64,000 nt of DNA from Mactra quadrangularis. Taxonomy: Eukaryota > Mollusca > Bivalvia > Venerida > Mactridae. Numbering within the stretch: position 1 is the first letter of the stretch; each line of letters opens with the position of its first letter. Location: assembly GCA_025267735.1 (NCBI GenBank), contig CM046304.1, forward strand, positions 25,547,381-25,611,380. Reading direction: 5' to 3'. The notes under the pieces are model-generated. The model saw nothing but the letters and a program-made list of their open reading frames with translations. It had not been told where the DNA came from and did no database searches. A program made the translations under genes and the position numbers. Below are positions 1-12,600 of this stretch, one piece after another.

Positions 1-308
1 AATACACCTCGGATATCACGAGGAGCGAAAATAGTTCCATCGTAGAATCTAGCCTCGTTCCCGACGTTTGGAACGCTGGCACACACCAAAAATGACGGAG
101 GATTATTGGAAGTTAAAGCTCTTCAATGCCTGTAACTGATATTCACTCAAATCAAAGTTGATCCTCAAACATTTTTGTGTACTCGATACTTTCTGCAAAA
201 TGATCTGCCATGTTGATTGTTTACATCGGCACTACTTAACATATGAGGTTAATCGACTGACCTCATAACTTTGTTGTATTTCTACTACGATTGATATCCG
301 AGGTGTAT
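1..308. mobile_element. MITE-like element with 17-bp terminal inverted repeats
   Basis: Positions 2-18 (ATACACCTCGGATATCA) are the exact reverse complement of 292-308, giving a roughly 306-bp element with perfect 17-bp inverted ends and no coding capacity. The left end lies at the window edge, so the true terminus and any target duplication cannot be judged. The interior is ordinary AT-rich sequence with a short inverted pair (ATGAGGT...ACCTCAT) near 243-266. It is probably a non-autonomous DNA transposon; the superfamily is not assignable. Confidence 0.6.
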
Positions 309-482
309 CTTCGTAGATGATCGCCGAGGTCGTTCCGAATGATGACGTCGGGGTCAGACGTTAATACGACGTCGGAAATCTACCGTCTAAAAAACTTTCA
401 AATCCAACTATGGGGCGACGTCAACCCGACGTTGGGGTCCAACGTTTATATGACGTCTGTACGACGTCATTTGTTTGCTGGG
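309..482. repeat. GACGTC-rich transposon-like fragment
   Basis: This stretch is built from alternating direct and inverted copies of ACGTCGG/CCGACGT and AACGTTTATATGACGTC-like words, ending in TTTGCTGGGG. Such dense GACGT words are typical of the ends of some invertebrate non-autonomous DNA transposons. I infer a fragment of one, adjoining the TIR element to its left. It also carries one copy of the dispersed CCGAGGTnnTTCCGAAT motif at about 324-341. No ORF is present. Confidence 0.4.
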
Positions 483-636
483 GAGTGGTTACTGTGATTC
501 GATTTTACAACTCTTATAACAGTACTGATGCATAACATTGCAACAGTAGTAAAAAAAAAAATTCTTGGAGTATAATTGCGCAGCAGAAAATAGGCTAGTC
601 AGTGCTTAAACCAGGTTTGCAATGAAGACATGAACA

Positions 637-716
637 ATATGTCATTTCATGAGCAGGATACATTATGTCATTTCATGAGCAGGATACATTATGTCATTTC
701 ATGAGCAGGATACATT
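637..716. repeat. 26-bp tandem repeat, about 3 copies
   Basis: The word GTCATTTCATGAGCAGGATA recurs at 641, 667 and 693, giving a period of exactly 26 bp. The copies are virtually identical, suggesting recent expansion. No coding potential. Confidence 0.9.
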
Positions 717-914
717 CCAAAGATAGATCCCAAGTTTTACATTTATCTGATGATATACAAAATATTTTTATGGATCTACCAGTGAAGTTTGAATAATCAG
801 ATTCAAATGGACCTAATTCTGAACTCAAATTTATGGGGTTTTCTGTGGTGGCTGAATTATGCCATGTTTTCTCTCTTTTGTCCTCCGCTTACAAATGCGT
901 ACATCTTCAATAGT

Positions 915-1140
915 CTTCTGTGCATGTGTAAACGGAAAGCGAAAGAGCGAAAACACAAAACTAATACGACTGAGTAGATCTGTCCAGGAATTTTATGTAG
1001 AATCCTTGATTTGTCGTATTTTCGTTCCGCTAGGCGCCACACGAAAACACGAAGATGCGACAAACAGAGGCAAAAATACGATATGAGAGGGTGTCGTACA
1101 TTTGTAAAAGTTTTGTCGTATAAATAATACGGGTGTAACA
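915..1140. repeat. Probable MITE remnant (CGAAAACACGAA type)
   Basis: This stretch is less AT-rich than its surroundings and rich in GTCGTATTTTCG / CGAAAACACGAA words on both strands, with GGCGCCACACG in the middle. ORFs run on both strands through it, as expected of a palindromic repeat rather than of a gene. No clear termini or target duplication were found, so this is a low-confidence transposon remnant call. Confidence 0.35.
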
Positions 1141-3262
1141 ATAGGTCGACTTATCGCTGTATTGCTATAGTTCCTCTGCAATAGAAATAGGTCGATAGAA
1201 CTTTTTTAAGTCGACAAATATCGAGTAATCTTGTCGGCATGTTGTTGTTAAAGTCTTATATTTCCTGAGCAGACGTGAATTCCCTCTCTGGCTTGTTGTG
1301 TTTGCATTTTTAAAGTTTTAGATGGACACATTAATTCATTTCAAGTAGATTTATAATCAAATAAGCCTTCGTGATGATGACTCAATGAAAGACAGAAGAG
1401 CCTGATTGAGTGGGTTAATTGTCAGATCATCGAATCGTATTGTGCTTGGGTTAATAGGATATGATTTTCAGGGACCAGGGAAAACAAAACTTCTATCAAA
1501 ATAGACTTAGTCTTGATGCATTCTGAAAACGAGGGATTAATCAAGAGACAAAACATCGTTTTGATCTAGATCAACTTTTCAACACTTAATGTATTGTTTT
1601 CATCCATACATATTTTTTTAGTGCCTACCTCATGTCGATATTGTTTTAACGTTTTAATAAACAATGTACATTTTCTATTCAAGTTAAATTAGAAACTTTA
1701 TACAAGGATTGACAATTTTCTTACTCAAAATTTAACCCTCGCAAATTGAAACAACTTAACAGTAAATGATACTCAGTATGTTCACATTCCATTCTGATGA
1801 CGTATCCATCACGTGACACAAACATTGTACATTTGTAAATAAAGAGGAATAACTGCAACAAATAACTAAACTGAATTACAGAATAGTTAAGATTTAACTC
1901 CCTTAATATTATAATACATGTATGTGAACATCAATATAATAAACTAAAATACAATATATATAGAACAAAATTTTTTAGAAATCAGATGAACAAGTATTGT
2001 TTTGAAGCCTGATCTCATAAATTGTTTTGTAGATTTCAGATGAATTCTTTTGGTATTTCTTTATTCTACCTTTATTTACCCACACGAATTTATCAATTCT
2101 GATATCTTTTTCACATTAGCCAAAGAAAATAAGCCAACAACATAAACATTGTCACCAGCTGGAATATATACACGTACAAATGCGATTACTCTGGTCACAA
2201 AGTTCACATATTTCAATGATTTCTTCTACTTTTACTTCTTCCAGAAACTGGCCAGATTCAACAAATTGTATGCATCATAAAAGCCAGTAAATAGAATAAT
2301 GTTTTTGTTTTCAAAAAATAAATGCTGATACGACAGCACGCTTGCACATAGTTCTCCGAGCTTGTATGATCTTGATAACAATGGTCTGCCTTTAAAGTTG
2401 AACTTGGATCGGTTATTTTCGTTGTATTTGATTTTTTACCATTCTATTGTTTTGATGCATTTGTGATGTTTTTTTCAGGATGCTGTTTTCTAAAGCCAAG
2501 GAGCATGAAGAAAAATACATTTACTATAAAATTTATTAGAACAAGACTAGAACCATTTGTTATTGAAATAAACAAGTTGGTAGTTACTATTGATGACAAT
2601 AGTTTCTAATGTTCAGTTATGGTAATTGAATATATAACATAAAATAATGCGTTTATTGACATTGTACAAAACTGTGGTTATGCATGCACTTCATTAGAAA
2701 TTATCAAATACTAAACTTGGCTTATGATTCCTTTTTTGCAATATCAATTGTTATCAGTAATTCTAATTTGTATTGCAGAAAATGAAATGTATATTCATTT
2801 TCATTGTGTACCATGCATTCATGTATAGTGATAGGCCTAATTTATTCAAAATTAATTATGTACAGTGGATATAATCTTTAACATTTTTCATACCCGCTGC
2901 ATATTTTACATCATAGATTGGCTCTTTCTGTACTTTTAATTTTGACCTTAGAGAATTCAAACATTCAACTTCTCAGTCAACTCACAAACCTCCTATGTCT
3001 GTCTGTGTATTGTCAGTAAAATGTGTGATTTCATGTTTTTACCTTCACTCTCATTAATTAATTATCATTTTACACACTATTATAGGAGGGTGATGTAGGC
3101 AACAACGCTGTGAACAGTTATGAGCATTAACACTCTGCTAATATTATTACATCAAAGTCGATTTGTATGGTACTCAGTACGTTTAACATAATACAAAACC
3201 CTATAATATGGGAATTCTAAGAGGCAAAATTAAGAATAACTTGCTAGAATAATACAACAGTC
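1141..3262. other. Gene-free AT-rich stretch
   Basis: I see no ORF with coding character, no SINE head and no convincing inverted-repeat element here. It is AT-rich unique-looking sequence with short homopolymer runs. Confidence 0.5.
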
Positions 3263-3500
3263 TCCTGTACTGTCGAACATTCTCACAGTAAAGGTTTGCT
3301 GCTGTACTGCCGAAAATTCTAACAGTACAGCTTTACTGCTGTACTGCCGAAAATTCTAACAGCACAGCTTTACTGCTGTACTGCCGAAAATTCTAACAGT
3401 ACAGCTTTATTGCTGTACTGCCGAAAATTCTAACAGTAAGTCTTTACTGCTGTACTGCCGAAAATTCTAACAGTAAGGCTTTAATGCTGTTCTGCCGTTA
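3263..3500. repeat. 37-bp hairpin-forming minisatellite, about 6 copies
   Basis: GCTGTACTGCC-type starts occur at 3301, 3338, 3375, 3412, 3449 and 3486, an exact 37-bp period, with one more diverged copy to the left. Each unit contains GCTGTACTG and, 13 bases later, its reverse complement CAGTACAGC. The array is therefore a chain of potential hairpins in which each arm can pair with the partner on either side (13-base or 6-base loop). The last two units lose the perfect arm (CAGTAAG). Confidence 0.92.
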
Positions 3501-3514
3501 CTGCTGTCTTCACA

Positions 3515-4250
3515 TACATCTGTGGTTATGATGGATTTATTATACATTAATCAGCTTTCATCCGCCATTTTATTCGCCATCTTGAATTTTGGGAGTTGCC
3601 CAAGAGTGCCGAAACGACATCATCCAGTTTCGTAAACTACGAAGTCTTAGCTTCAAGAAAATGCAAAAACATTTTACATCCTTCCATGCACAGTTCAATT
3701 GATTTTTGTAGTTTATATACCGGACTAATATATACCCGACAGTTAGTTATTTACGCCATTCTAGCCGCCATCTTGGATTTTGGAAATTGCCTAATGATGC
3801 TAGTGTGGCATCAACCAGTTTTATAAACTAAACTCAAGAATTATTACTTCAAAAATGCACTTAAACTTTTTTGAAATGCCACTATGTACGATTCTGCTCA
3901 TTGGGGTTAATATTCCCGACAAATGTAGCTTTTATCCGCCATCTTGGATTGGATAATAAACGAGGGGTAACAAAATTGCATTAAATAATATTGCAGATAA
4001 TGTTAGACTAATTTCAGCTATTTAAATGATCAGACTGTGGTAAAGATGGATTTATTATACATTAATCTGCTTTCATCCGCCATTTTGTCCGCCATCTTGA
4101 ATTTTGGGAGTTGCCCACGAGTGCCGAAGTGGCATCATCCAGTTTCGTAAACTACAATGTCTTAGCTTCAAGAAAATGCAAAAACATTTTCTACATCATT
4201 CCATGCAAGGTTCAGTCGATTTTTGTAGCTTATATACCGGACTAAAATAA
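3515..4250. repeat. Tandemly duplicated ~200-bp block, period about 515 bp
   Basis: About 205 bp starting near 3522 (GATGGATTTATTATACATTA, then CATCCGCCATTTT) recur with roughly 90% identity starting near 4045. Both copies end near TATATACCGGACTAA. Between them lie two more diverged partial copies recognisable by CCGCCATCTTGGATT near 3765 and 3933. The arrangement suggests repeated unequal duplication. An ORF crosses the first copy but its reading frame is not kept in the second, so it is not a gene. Confidence 0.85.
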
Positions 4251-4618
4251 TTAGTATTAAAGAAGTAAACCCAAAATCCGTTTTAATTAAAACTTATTTT
4301 TTTGTCATGTCTGCCTAGTATTGTCGAACCAGAAAGAAGACTTCACAATACAGTGATTAAACAAGTTGTGAGAATTTACATTACTTTTGAGCTTTTCAAA
4401 TAAGCAACCTAATACATGTACAACCAGTTATTACAAGTGGTTTCTAGCTTTCTCCAGTGTCTAACATTTTCAATTCTTAGCATGGTTACTAATCAATGGC
4501 ACAGCTGTCTCCTCTTCAGTTTCTCTGTACGAAGATCCACCATTGAAGTCTATTATTCAAATCCAAGAATATTTGACCAATATAAAACTAAATATCACAT
4601 TTGAACCAGCTTGCTGAA

Positions 4619-4975
4619 CAGCTACAGTGTATACTGTTTACTGGTTATCAGTTTTTGCTCAGACTCCAGCTTGGTTTAAATCTGATCATAATTCTATATA
4701 GCAACAATGTATCTTATCAACCTTTATCCAGATTCTGACTTGGTTTGAATCACATCCTAATTCTAAATAGCTACAATGTATCTTATCATTCTTTAGCCAG
4801 ATTCTGACTTGGTTTGAATCACATCCTAATTTTAAATAGCTACACTGTACATGTGTATCTTATAACTAGTCAGATTCTGACTTGGTTTGAATCACATCCT
4901 AATTCTAAGCAGCTACAATGTATCTTATCATTCTTTAGTCAGATTCTGACTTGGTTTGAATCATATACAAGATCT
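4619..4975. repeat. 69-bp minisatellite, about 5 copies
   Basis: CAGATTCTGACTTGGTTTGA recurs at 4729, 4798, 4871 and 4940, with a diverged first copy at 4660. Spacings are 69, 69, 73 and 69 bp. The 73-bp spacing comes from a short insertion (ACATGTGT) in the third unit. No coding potential. Confidence 0.9.
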
Positions 4976-4979
4976 GTCA

Positions 4980-6619
4980 AGTAAATATTTTCAAGACTCT
5001 TAGAGAAAACTTCATCCTTTATGCTCACATCTCAAACACCAAGCCGACTGAAGAGTGATAAAAAGGTCCCAATAACTTGCTTTACTAACTAGCACAAATA
5101 AATTTGTACACAAGTACACATGTTACATGATAAATACATAAATAACAATACACTAAAATAATAACAGACAATAGTATGTGTTTAATAATTTTAATAATCA
5201 GAAGTAACACGTTACATTAGATTATTATTCAAAATTTAAAAGAAAGTTAGTCAATCAATTTCAGATCATTTACTTCAATCATAATGGTGTTTAGAAAGAT
5301 TGATACGCAAATTGCTTAACTTTTTTTCATTGAAAGTAGTGGTTGCATCTCTACAAATCTACAACTAATATAGGTTGCTTCTTGCAAAGGATAAAGGTAG
5401 AACTTCCCCAAGGCTGCCGAGTGTTATGCCATGTAATGCTTCATGACATTGCTACATTTGGTGTTTAAAAATCATCTGGCTTTAACGAAGCTTGATTACA
5501 AAATCTGAAAAAACTTAGCAACACTGCATTTCAATACTGAGCAACATTGCATGCATGAAGTCAAGACTTGAGCATGGGGTATCTACCTTAATGACAAATA
5601 TAACAATACAAATGTTCTTACATAAAATGACCATTACAATTTGAAGCAAAATCAATCTGTATGAAATATTTCTCAATACAATGTCAATTCTTTCTGTACA
5701 AAACAGAATTTAAAGACTTTTAGTACAACTTGAGTCAAGATGTTATATTTATACAAACAACAGTTATACAACATTAATTCTACATAACTGTGTGATTCAC
5801 AGTGAAAGATATTAAGGCTAAAGTTGCCTATAAATACTCATCAATATTTTTACCGGTACTTTCTTTTTGTAACAAACATGTTGCCTTACAAAGAAAAATA
5901 GGAAATAATGTCTGATATATACACGTATGAACAAATGCAATATTACTCAGAAAATGATAAAAGAAATCGATGTTTAATGTAAAAATAATAATAGAAATTT
6001 GATCAAAAACATGAAAAATGAATATGTCATGCTTAGTAAATTTGGAATTAAATGAACACCAATTTGATGACAAATATCTGCAGATTTAAACTGGCCAATT
6101 TAACATCTTCTAAAAACAATATCTTAAGTACAGGCTTTTCAAACATTGTAAATTATTAACTGGATTTTTTACACAAAATTCCCATATGCTACAAAAGATA
6201 GCCTTATTACATCTTACAAGTGTGAATAATGTTCAAATAGCAATAATATTAATAAACTGAATAAAATACAACTTTAGTCATTTCTGTTGTTATTATTTTA
6301 GTGGATTACTTCTACCCAATACCATGTTAATGTAATGGGGGGGGGGGGCTCACCCTGTTGATACTGCATACCCAAAATTCAATGACATTACATGTTTACA
6401 TATCAAGAATATTATCAATACTTTTAATATTTTCAAGGTTTTCCAATATCCAAGCACAAGGGTCAAGCCCCTATTTCATACCCTTAATTAATGATATAAC
6501 ACAATGATACAATATCAATATTTTCACAAATAAAATGATGGTACAATGATGATGATAATATAAAACATGACAATGATAAAACAATGACTTCAATGAGGCA
6601 GCTGCCAGTAATGTTTAGT
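4980..6619. other. Downstream flank / probable 3' UTR of the SRSF7-type gene
   Basis: AT-rich sequence immediately downstream (minus strand) of the SRSF7-type stop codon. I could not place the cleavage site. A minus-strand ATTAAA lies about 190 bp below the stop (near 6423), and I saw no canonical AATAAA close by. A run of 12 G occurs at 6337-6348. An 81-codon minus-strand ORF at 5828-6073 is AT-rich and without recognisable features; I do not regard it as a gene. Confidence 0.4.
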
Positions 6620-9600
6620 TTAATCTCCATTCCTTGGTTGACTTCTTGATCTAGATCTTGATGGGGAACGACTGAAAATACACAATAATAATATCTTACA
6701 TTATCTTATAGCACTTAACTCTTAACAACATTAGGGGTGATAACTGTTGTGTGATTGCTCAATCCAGAATTTGTGATAACTGTTTTCTGTCAGACAGACG
6801 TGATGAAGTAACCCATAAGAAAAAATCCTGGTACTGTACATTTCTTGTAGTTTTTGTTTAAATTAAACTACATTGTACTTGTATGTTTATACCCATACAA
6901 AGCAGATTGTAAGACATAAACAGCAGCAATTATCTTTTAATTTCGAAAATGACAGGGACTAAATGACAGGAAGAGAAGGGAAGCTTGCACCAGTGTGTAT
7001 AGATGCAGATTTCAGAGCTATTTTATAATTTTATCTAAACAAAAAATGGACAAGGAGTTGTGCCTTCCAGAACAATTATTATTTACAGGTTTTAGAAGAC
7101 GAAATATAAATTAATAAAATGTTTAAAGTTTAACAATGAAATCATTTCCCAGCCTGTTTCAAATACAGTGGAATTGCAATATTTTGAAGCATATTTTTTT
7201 GAGATTTGGAGAAATTCTAAGATCTGTGGCGACAAATTTTTTCCTATGTATCTAACAAAAGCAAGCAAATTTTCAAAATGAAATTTAATTAACCATTCAC
7301 AAAATCAAGAAAATTTCATTGGATTTAGAAAATATCTAAGACTGCTCTACTCTCCTGTGCAAGTGATAATTAAAATTCCTTAAATTGGTCCCTCAAAAAG
7401 AAAACATGGCCCATAAACCTTTTAATAATACTATAGCATTCTGGATTGTGGCAAAACTTTATCACCCCTGTGACATATGGATAACTATTGTTTATTCTGT
7501 GTTCTTCTTCAATTCAGTAACCAGTAACATTGGCAGGCACGTACAGTTGTGTATCTATGTGTGATCTATTAATAAATTCAAGGATAACTATTGTTATCAA
7601 TACTAACATTTACTAAGGTCTACAATCATAACAGCATTATCTAGTGTAGAAAGCAATATACTAATGCAAAATAAAAATTGGAACTAAAAATACATAACCT
7701 ATGGTATATTGATATTTTAAGTTAAAATTATCATTCAACTGAAGTATAAATAATATACATATATATGCACATAACTATTGGTGCATTGCATGAAAGAAAA
7801 TTCATTAAAAATGGAAAGCATACATATGAAGTACAAATGTTTTATTATAAAACGTATAATATTATGGACTATGGTGTATACATCTAAATACAGTACAGGA
7901 TAAGGAATTATAATTTATAGATTAGGGCTGTCAGGATTTATAACAGACTATACAGGACTGCATGTATGAATCAAAATAACTGTTCAAATTCATAACTTTT
8001 TTTAAAAACTATTAACCAATTTCATATTTTGTAATCGTGACAGCCCTAAAGCAATGCATATTGATATAAAATGAAAACATAAGTAACACTCAGGACACAC
8101 ACCTGACATATCTGTCTCTGCTACGACTGTCTCGGCTGTAAATAAAACATAAATACAATATTATCATAACTACATTTTCTTCTGTACACCATTCAGCTAC
8201 ATCAGGAAAAAAATCTCAAACACTTGTGACACAATATTTACCAGTACTACACTATATCTGGATAAAAAACTTAACCAAAAAGTTTTGCAAAAATGAAAGA
8301 AAATAAATGCATGTAAATATATCAAGTGTATAGATGAGTGCAAGTAAAACTAAACAAAATTATTTAACATTTCCCAAATTCCCCCATAATTCATATTGCT
8401 CCTGCATTTTATACCAGCCTAATATATATATATATATCTCATTCACCTCTTATTTGGTAAAATGTGATGTTTACTTGGTTTCTGCTCATTTATAAACACT
8501 TTTTTATGTTTTTATAGACTTACTGCTACCAGCTCACTTAATCAGCTCTCCTGGACACCAAACATAACCAGTACTTGCTTACATTTCCATAAAAAACAAC
8601 TATTCTCAATAAAGAGGAAAATCAATTTTCATCAAGGGAATGGAATGATTTGCCATATTTAAACCAAGAATTAAAATTAGACTGCAACATTCTGAGTCCA
8701 ACACACACTTACCCCTAGAACTTATCATTGATTTTTTTACTAGACTACATAAATTTTTCACTAGTCCTGAGCTTTAGACTAGTGGGTTGAGGCAATAAAT
8801 ATGAACTAAATGCTGGCCAAATAATCATTAGATATAACTCACAATTAATTAATTGAATTTCAAATTTTCATGCATAACTGTTTTACTTTTAGTGTGTGTA
8901 AACAAATTGAACAACATAACAAATTAATGAATGAAATTATAACAGTGAGTTTTTGAAAGCTAAATAATAAGCAGATAATTAAAGCCAACAACTTAGCAAA
9001 GAAAACATGCTAAGTAGTATTAATACAGGACTGCTATCATCACATTTTGAAATCAGCTTCAAATGACCAACTGCTTCAATAGAATTTATCAGTGTTAATT
9101 CAATTTGAATGTTATTTTATGAAATCCCATAAAAAATGATATTTTATAGATATCACATTTAAAACTTCCACCAACATAATATTTGCAGAGTTGACTATAC
9201 TACTGTCAGTCATAGATAAATTCTGCATGTGGATGACCATTAATATAGGTTAAATCCACTAAAATCAGCTGATTCATTGAGTATAAGCAGCCCTGTCAAT
9301 ACTACAAAGGGACTAAAGGAAACTTTTTTCTGCATAGGTTAGCTAAAAAGACATGTTAAAAAGGCTAATAAAATTTCATGTGGTTTAATCTAATATTAGT
9401 ACAAGTGCAATGAGTCTAATTATAAAACATGAAAATTCATAAGGTGAAATGCCACAAACATTTTCACACCATATTCATCTACCAGGGAGAGAATACATTC
9501 ATGCAAAATACCAATAGTTCTATCTCACTAAATTTTCTATCAATCCCATTAAAATCAGATCCTTTGTGCATTATTTCTTAACTAATGGTCTGACATTGAC

Positions 9601-12600
9601 ACAAGATTCAGCATAATTCAGCCAATAAATCATTAAGAAGTTTGTATTTGACTGTGAAATTAGAATCAACCAAATCCTGATAGGAAATCATAGCAAAACA
9701 GACTGTCAAGACTTAGAATTACAACAGACTGTTGTTAACAAGAAATCAGCAAAACCAGCCTTACAGTGTTACTTCAGGCTGTCATTTTAGAGGTAAATAC
9801 AAAAGGGTAATGTAACGAAGATTTTTATCAGTTAAAGCACTTTATAATGCAAGGACAAGAATGAAGTATTTTAAGATCAACCATCACAACATGTGACAGT
9901 AACATGTACAGAAATCTGATTTAAATGAGATTGTTCGACACAAAATGGTTGAAGGTTCAAATTTATAAGAAATAAGTCCAATCAACATACCCTCCTCCTC
10001 CATATCTATCACGGCTTCTATCTCGTCTGAAATACAATGCAACCAACTTAATAGATAATGTCAAACCAATCCAAATGACATTAATTTACTATCAACTCTT
10101 AACCATTTTAATGACTTCATACTTGTTTTTAATCATTAATGCTGAATTAGTGTAGAATTTCACACTATTGGTACTTTAACATTGTAAACAAGAATTTAGC
10201 AAATTTTACACCATTTTCTAATCAAACCAAGCTTGCACTTAGTTTCAAAAAGCTTAAACTTTCAGAAGCTATACAAACATAAGAGAGTTCAGAACATTAA
10301 TGTAGTAATTTTATGCATAGATCAGAGTTTTTAGAAAAGATGTACATAACTATGTAACATTACAGAGCTTTTCTTATCAAATCAAATGACAAGGAAATAA
10401 GTCAAGTAATAAACTTTTAAGGGTAAAGAAATGTTCGTTCATGAATAACTTGAAGTAAAACATGATAACTTATAAATTGGTTGTGTTGCTAAGGAAACAA
10501 TGTCATACTAAACATACTAACAAATCTATCAGAAGCTAACAATGAAACATGTACGAGATAAAAAAACTGTAACAAGACACTTACCCGCTACCACCACCTC
10601 CACGCCTGTCTCGGCTCCTTGATCTACTACGTGTATAACTTCTCCTACCACGAGACCTGGAGCGGCTACGTGACCTGAAGAATATACATACAATATGTAC
10701 TTACTGGTAAACTATTGTGACAAGACTAATAAATACTCTTAGTGATTATTCTAAAACAAATTAGGAGACAGTTCTGCTCTTTTTTGTTGTCCTATTTCCA
10801 AGATTCATGGGCAATCTAACCTTGTATTTGGAAAAATCTTATTAAAACTTGTCCGGTGACCATTGAACTAGCTTGAATATTCAGACAAGGAATACAACCG
10901 CAACTACAAAAAGTCAATACCCTCACACCAGACAATAAATAAATACAAAGACACCAAGTGAGTCAGAGGATTTTTAAAGCCTCAAATTTCCTTCCACTGA
11001 TGCTTCTGTTGGCTGCCTCCATTGTGACTGTCTTCTATTGTTAGTTTTAGAATAACCACATAAGAGTCCTACTACTAGTTAATAGACCACAACCAATTCA
11101 GTGTAATATGAACTTAGGGATCTATTATTAATACAATAACTTATTTGCTTCACCAAGTCCATGAGGTCAGTATATCTTATTTTACAGCAATGCATGTGAA
11201 ATTACCAACAGCTTTGTCCAAGACAACTGATTTTCACAATCCAAATAAATGAAGAACTAACAAAAAGCTTTTCGAAACAACCTGAAAACCCTTATTCAAA
11301 AATGGGTTGAATAGTTAAAAAAAATTACCCAAAAAGTTTTTTATTATGCCTGATCCATGTTTTTTTGTTGACATTAACTCACTAGCTCAAGTTAAACATC
11401 TTAGACACTGGCTAAAATATGCAGACTTACTTACACAATAAGCAGTGAGAATAATGATAACCATTTTTATCTAGTTATGGCATTGATAGATTAATTCTTT
11501 ATAAAATTTGATGAATAATCTATCACCTGTCCTCATGAACTCAGTTGAGAGTTAGCTAAACAAACCTTCAAAAGGAATGGTTTATTTTTCCATACATACA
11601 ATACTTACCAATCTGTTGCTGAAAGTCAATGTTCAACTTCTAATGGTTTAAAGATGACAATGATTTGATTGAAAAAAATGCAACCAATTAAAGTACAGCC
11701 AAAAATGAATGAGAAAGGAAATAATTGATATTCACACAGTTTACAGACATCTCGTACCTTGATAACAACACGATGGACCCCAAAAACCAGAGATCTGAAA
11801 TGACTTACGCTATTCTCACAATGTGGTGAAGTTGAACATTTGCAGGCGAAGTAAGAAAAGTTGTAATATGTCTCAAATCATAGAGTAGCTGTCAGAGCTG
11901 ATATTCACACTGAGGGTTGACACAACATGATGTCTTAGACAAAAGTCGGCCGACTCACTGTGAATGCGCAAGAATGATGTGACTTATTTTCTAAACTCTA
12001 AATCATGGAGCAGTTTTAGTTGTGCTGGTGAGGGAGTTAGCTCGGTGCTCGGTTGAAATTCATTACACAAGCCAATGTTGAAGACGAAAGTTGATATTCA
12101 GTCTTGTTCGGAGAATGATGTTAGCAAGGCCATGGTTTACATGGTTGCAGAATCAAAGCCTTATTCGGTATTCTATCGATTTGAGATGATCAGATGATCG
12201 AAGCTGACGGGACGATCAATTCTTAAAATGATGCATTCTTTATGCAGCGGACTCAGAGATGAAGATCTACCATGAAGATCAAGTCACCGAGGTGCTTATC
12301 AAAGAGTGTAGAAACAAATCAAGCTCTCTTAGATGCAGATCATTTGAGACAGTAATCTGCAAAATGGGGAAGCATATAAAGTTTTATAAATATTCTTTTT
12401 ACAATTTTATCCTTAAGGGCTGTAACTGAAAATGAATGGTGTATATTAAATTACATACAATTTATACTTCATACAAACAAAGAATAATCATTGCTAAACC
12501 TAAATTATGATCATTTTTGAATTGCTTGATGGTATAACATTAAGGGTAAAGTGAAGAATTTAACTAATTTTTTGAAGCTTTAAAAAACAATAACATAAAG

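Noticed and set aside
857..1141. 94-codon minus ORF overlapping 75-codon plus ORF
   Set aside because: Long frames on both strands across CGAAAACACGAA-type repeat DNA are expected by palindromy; no coding signal.
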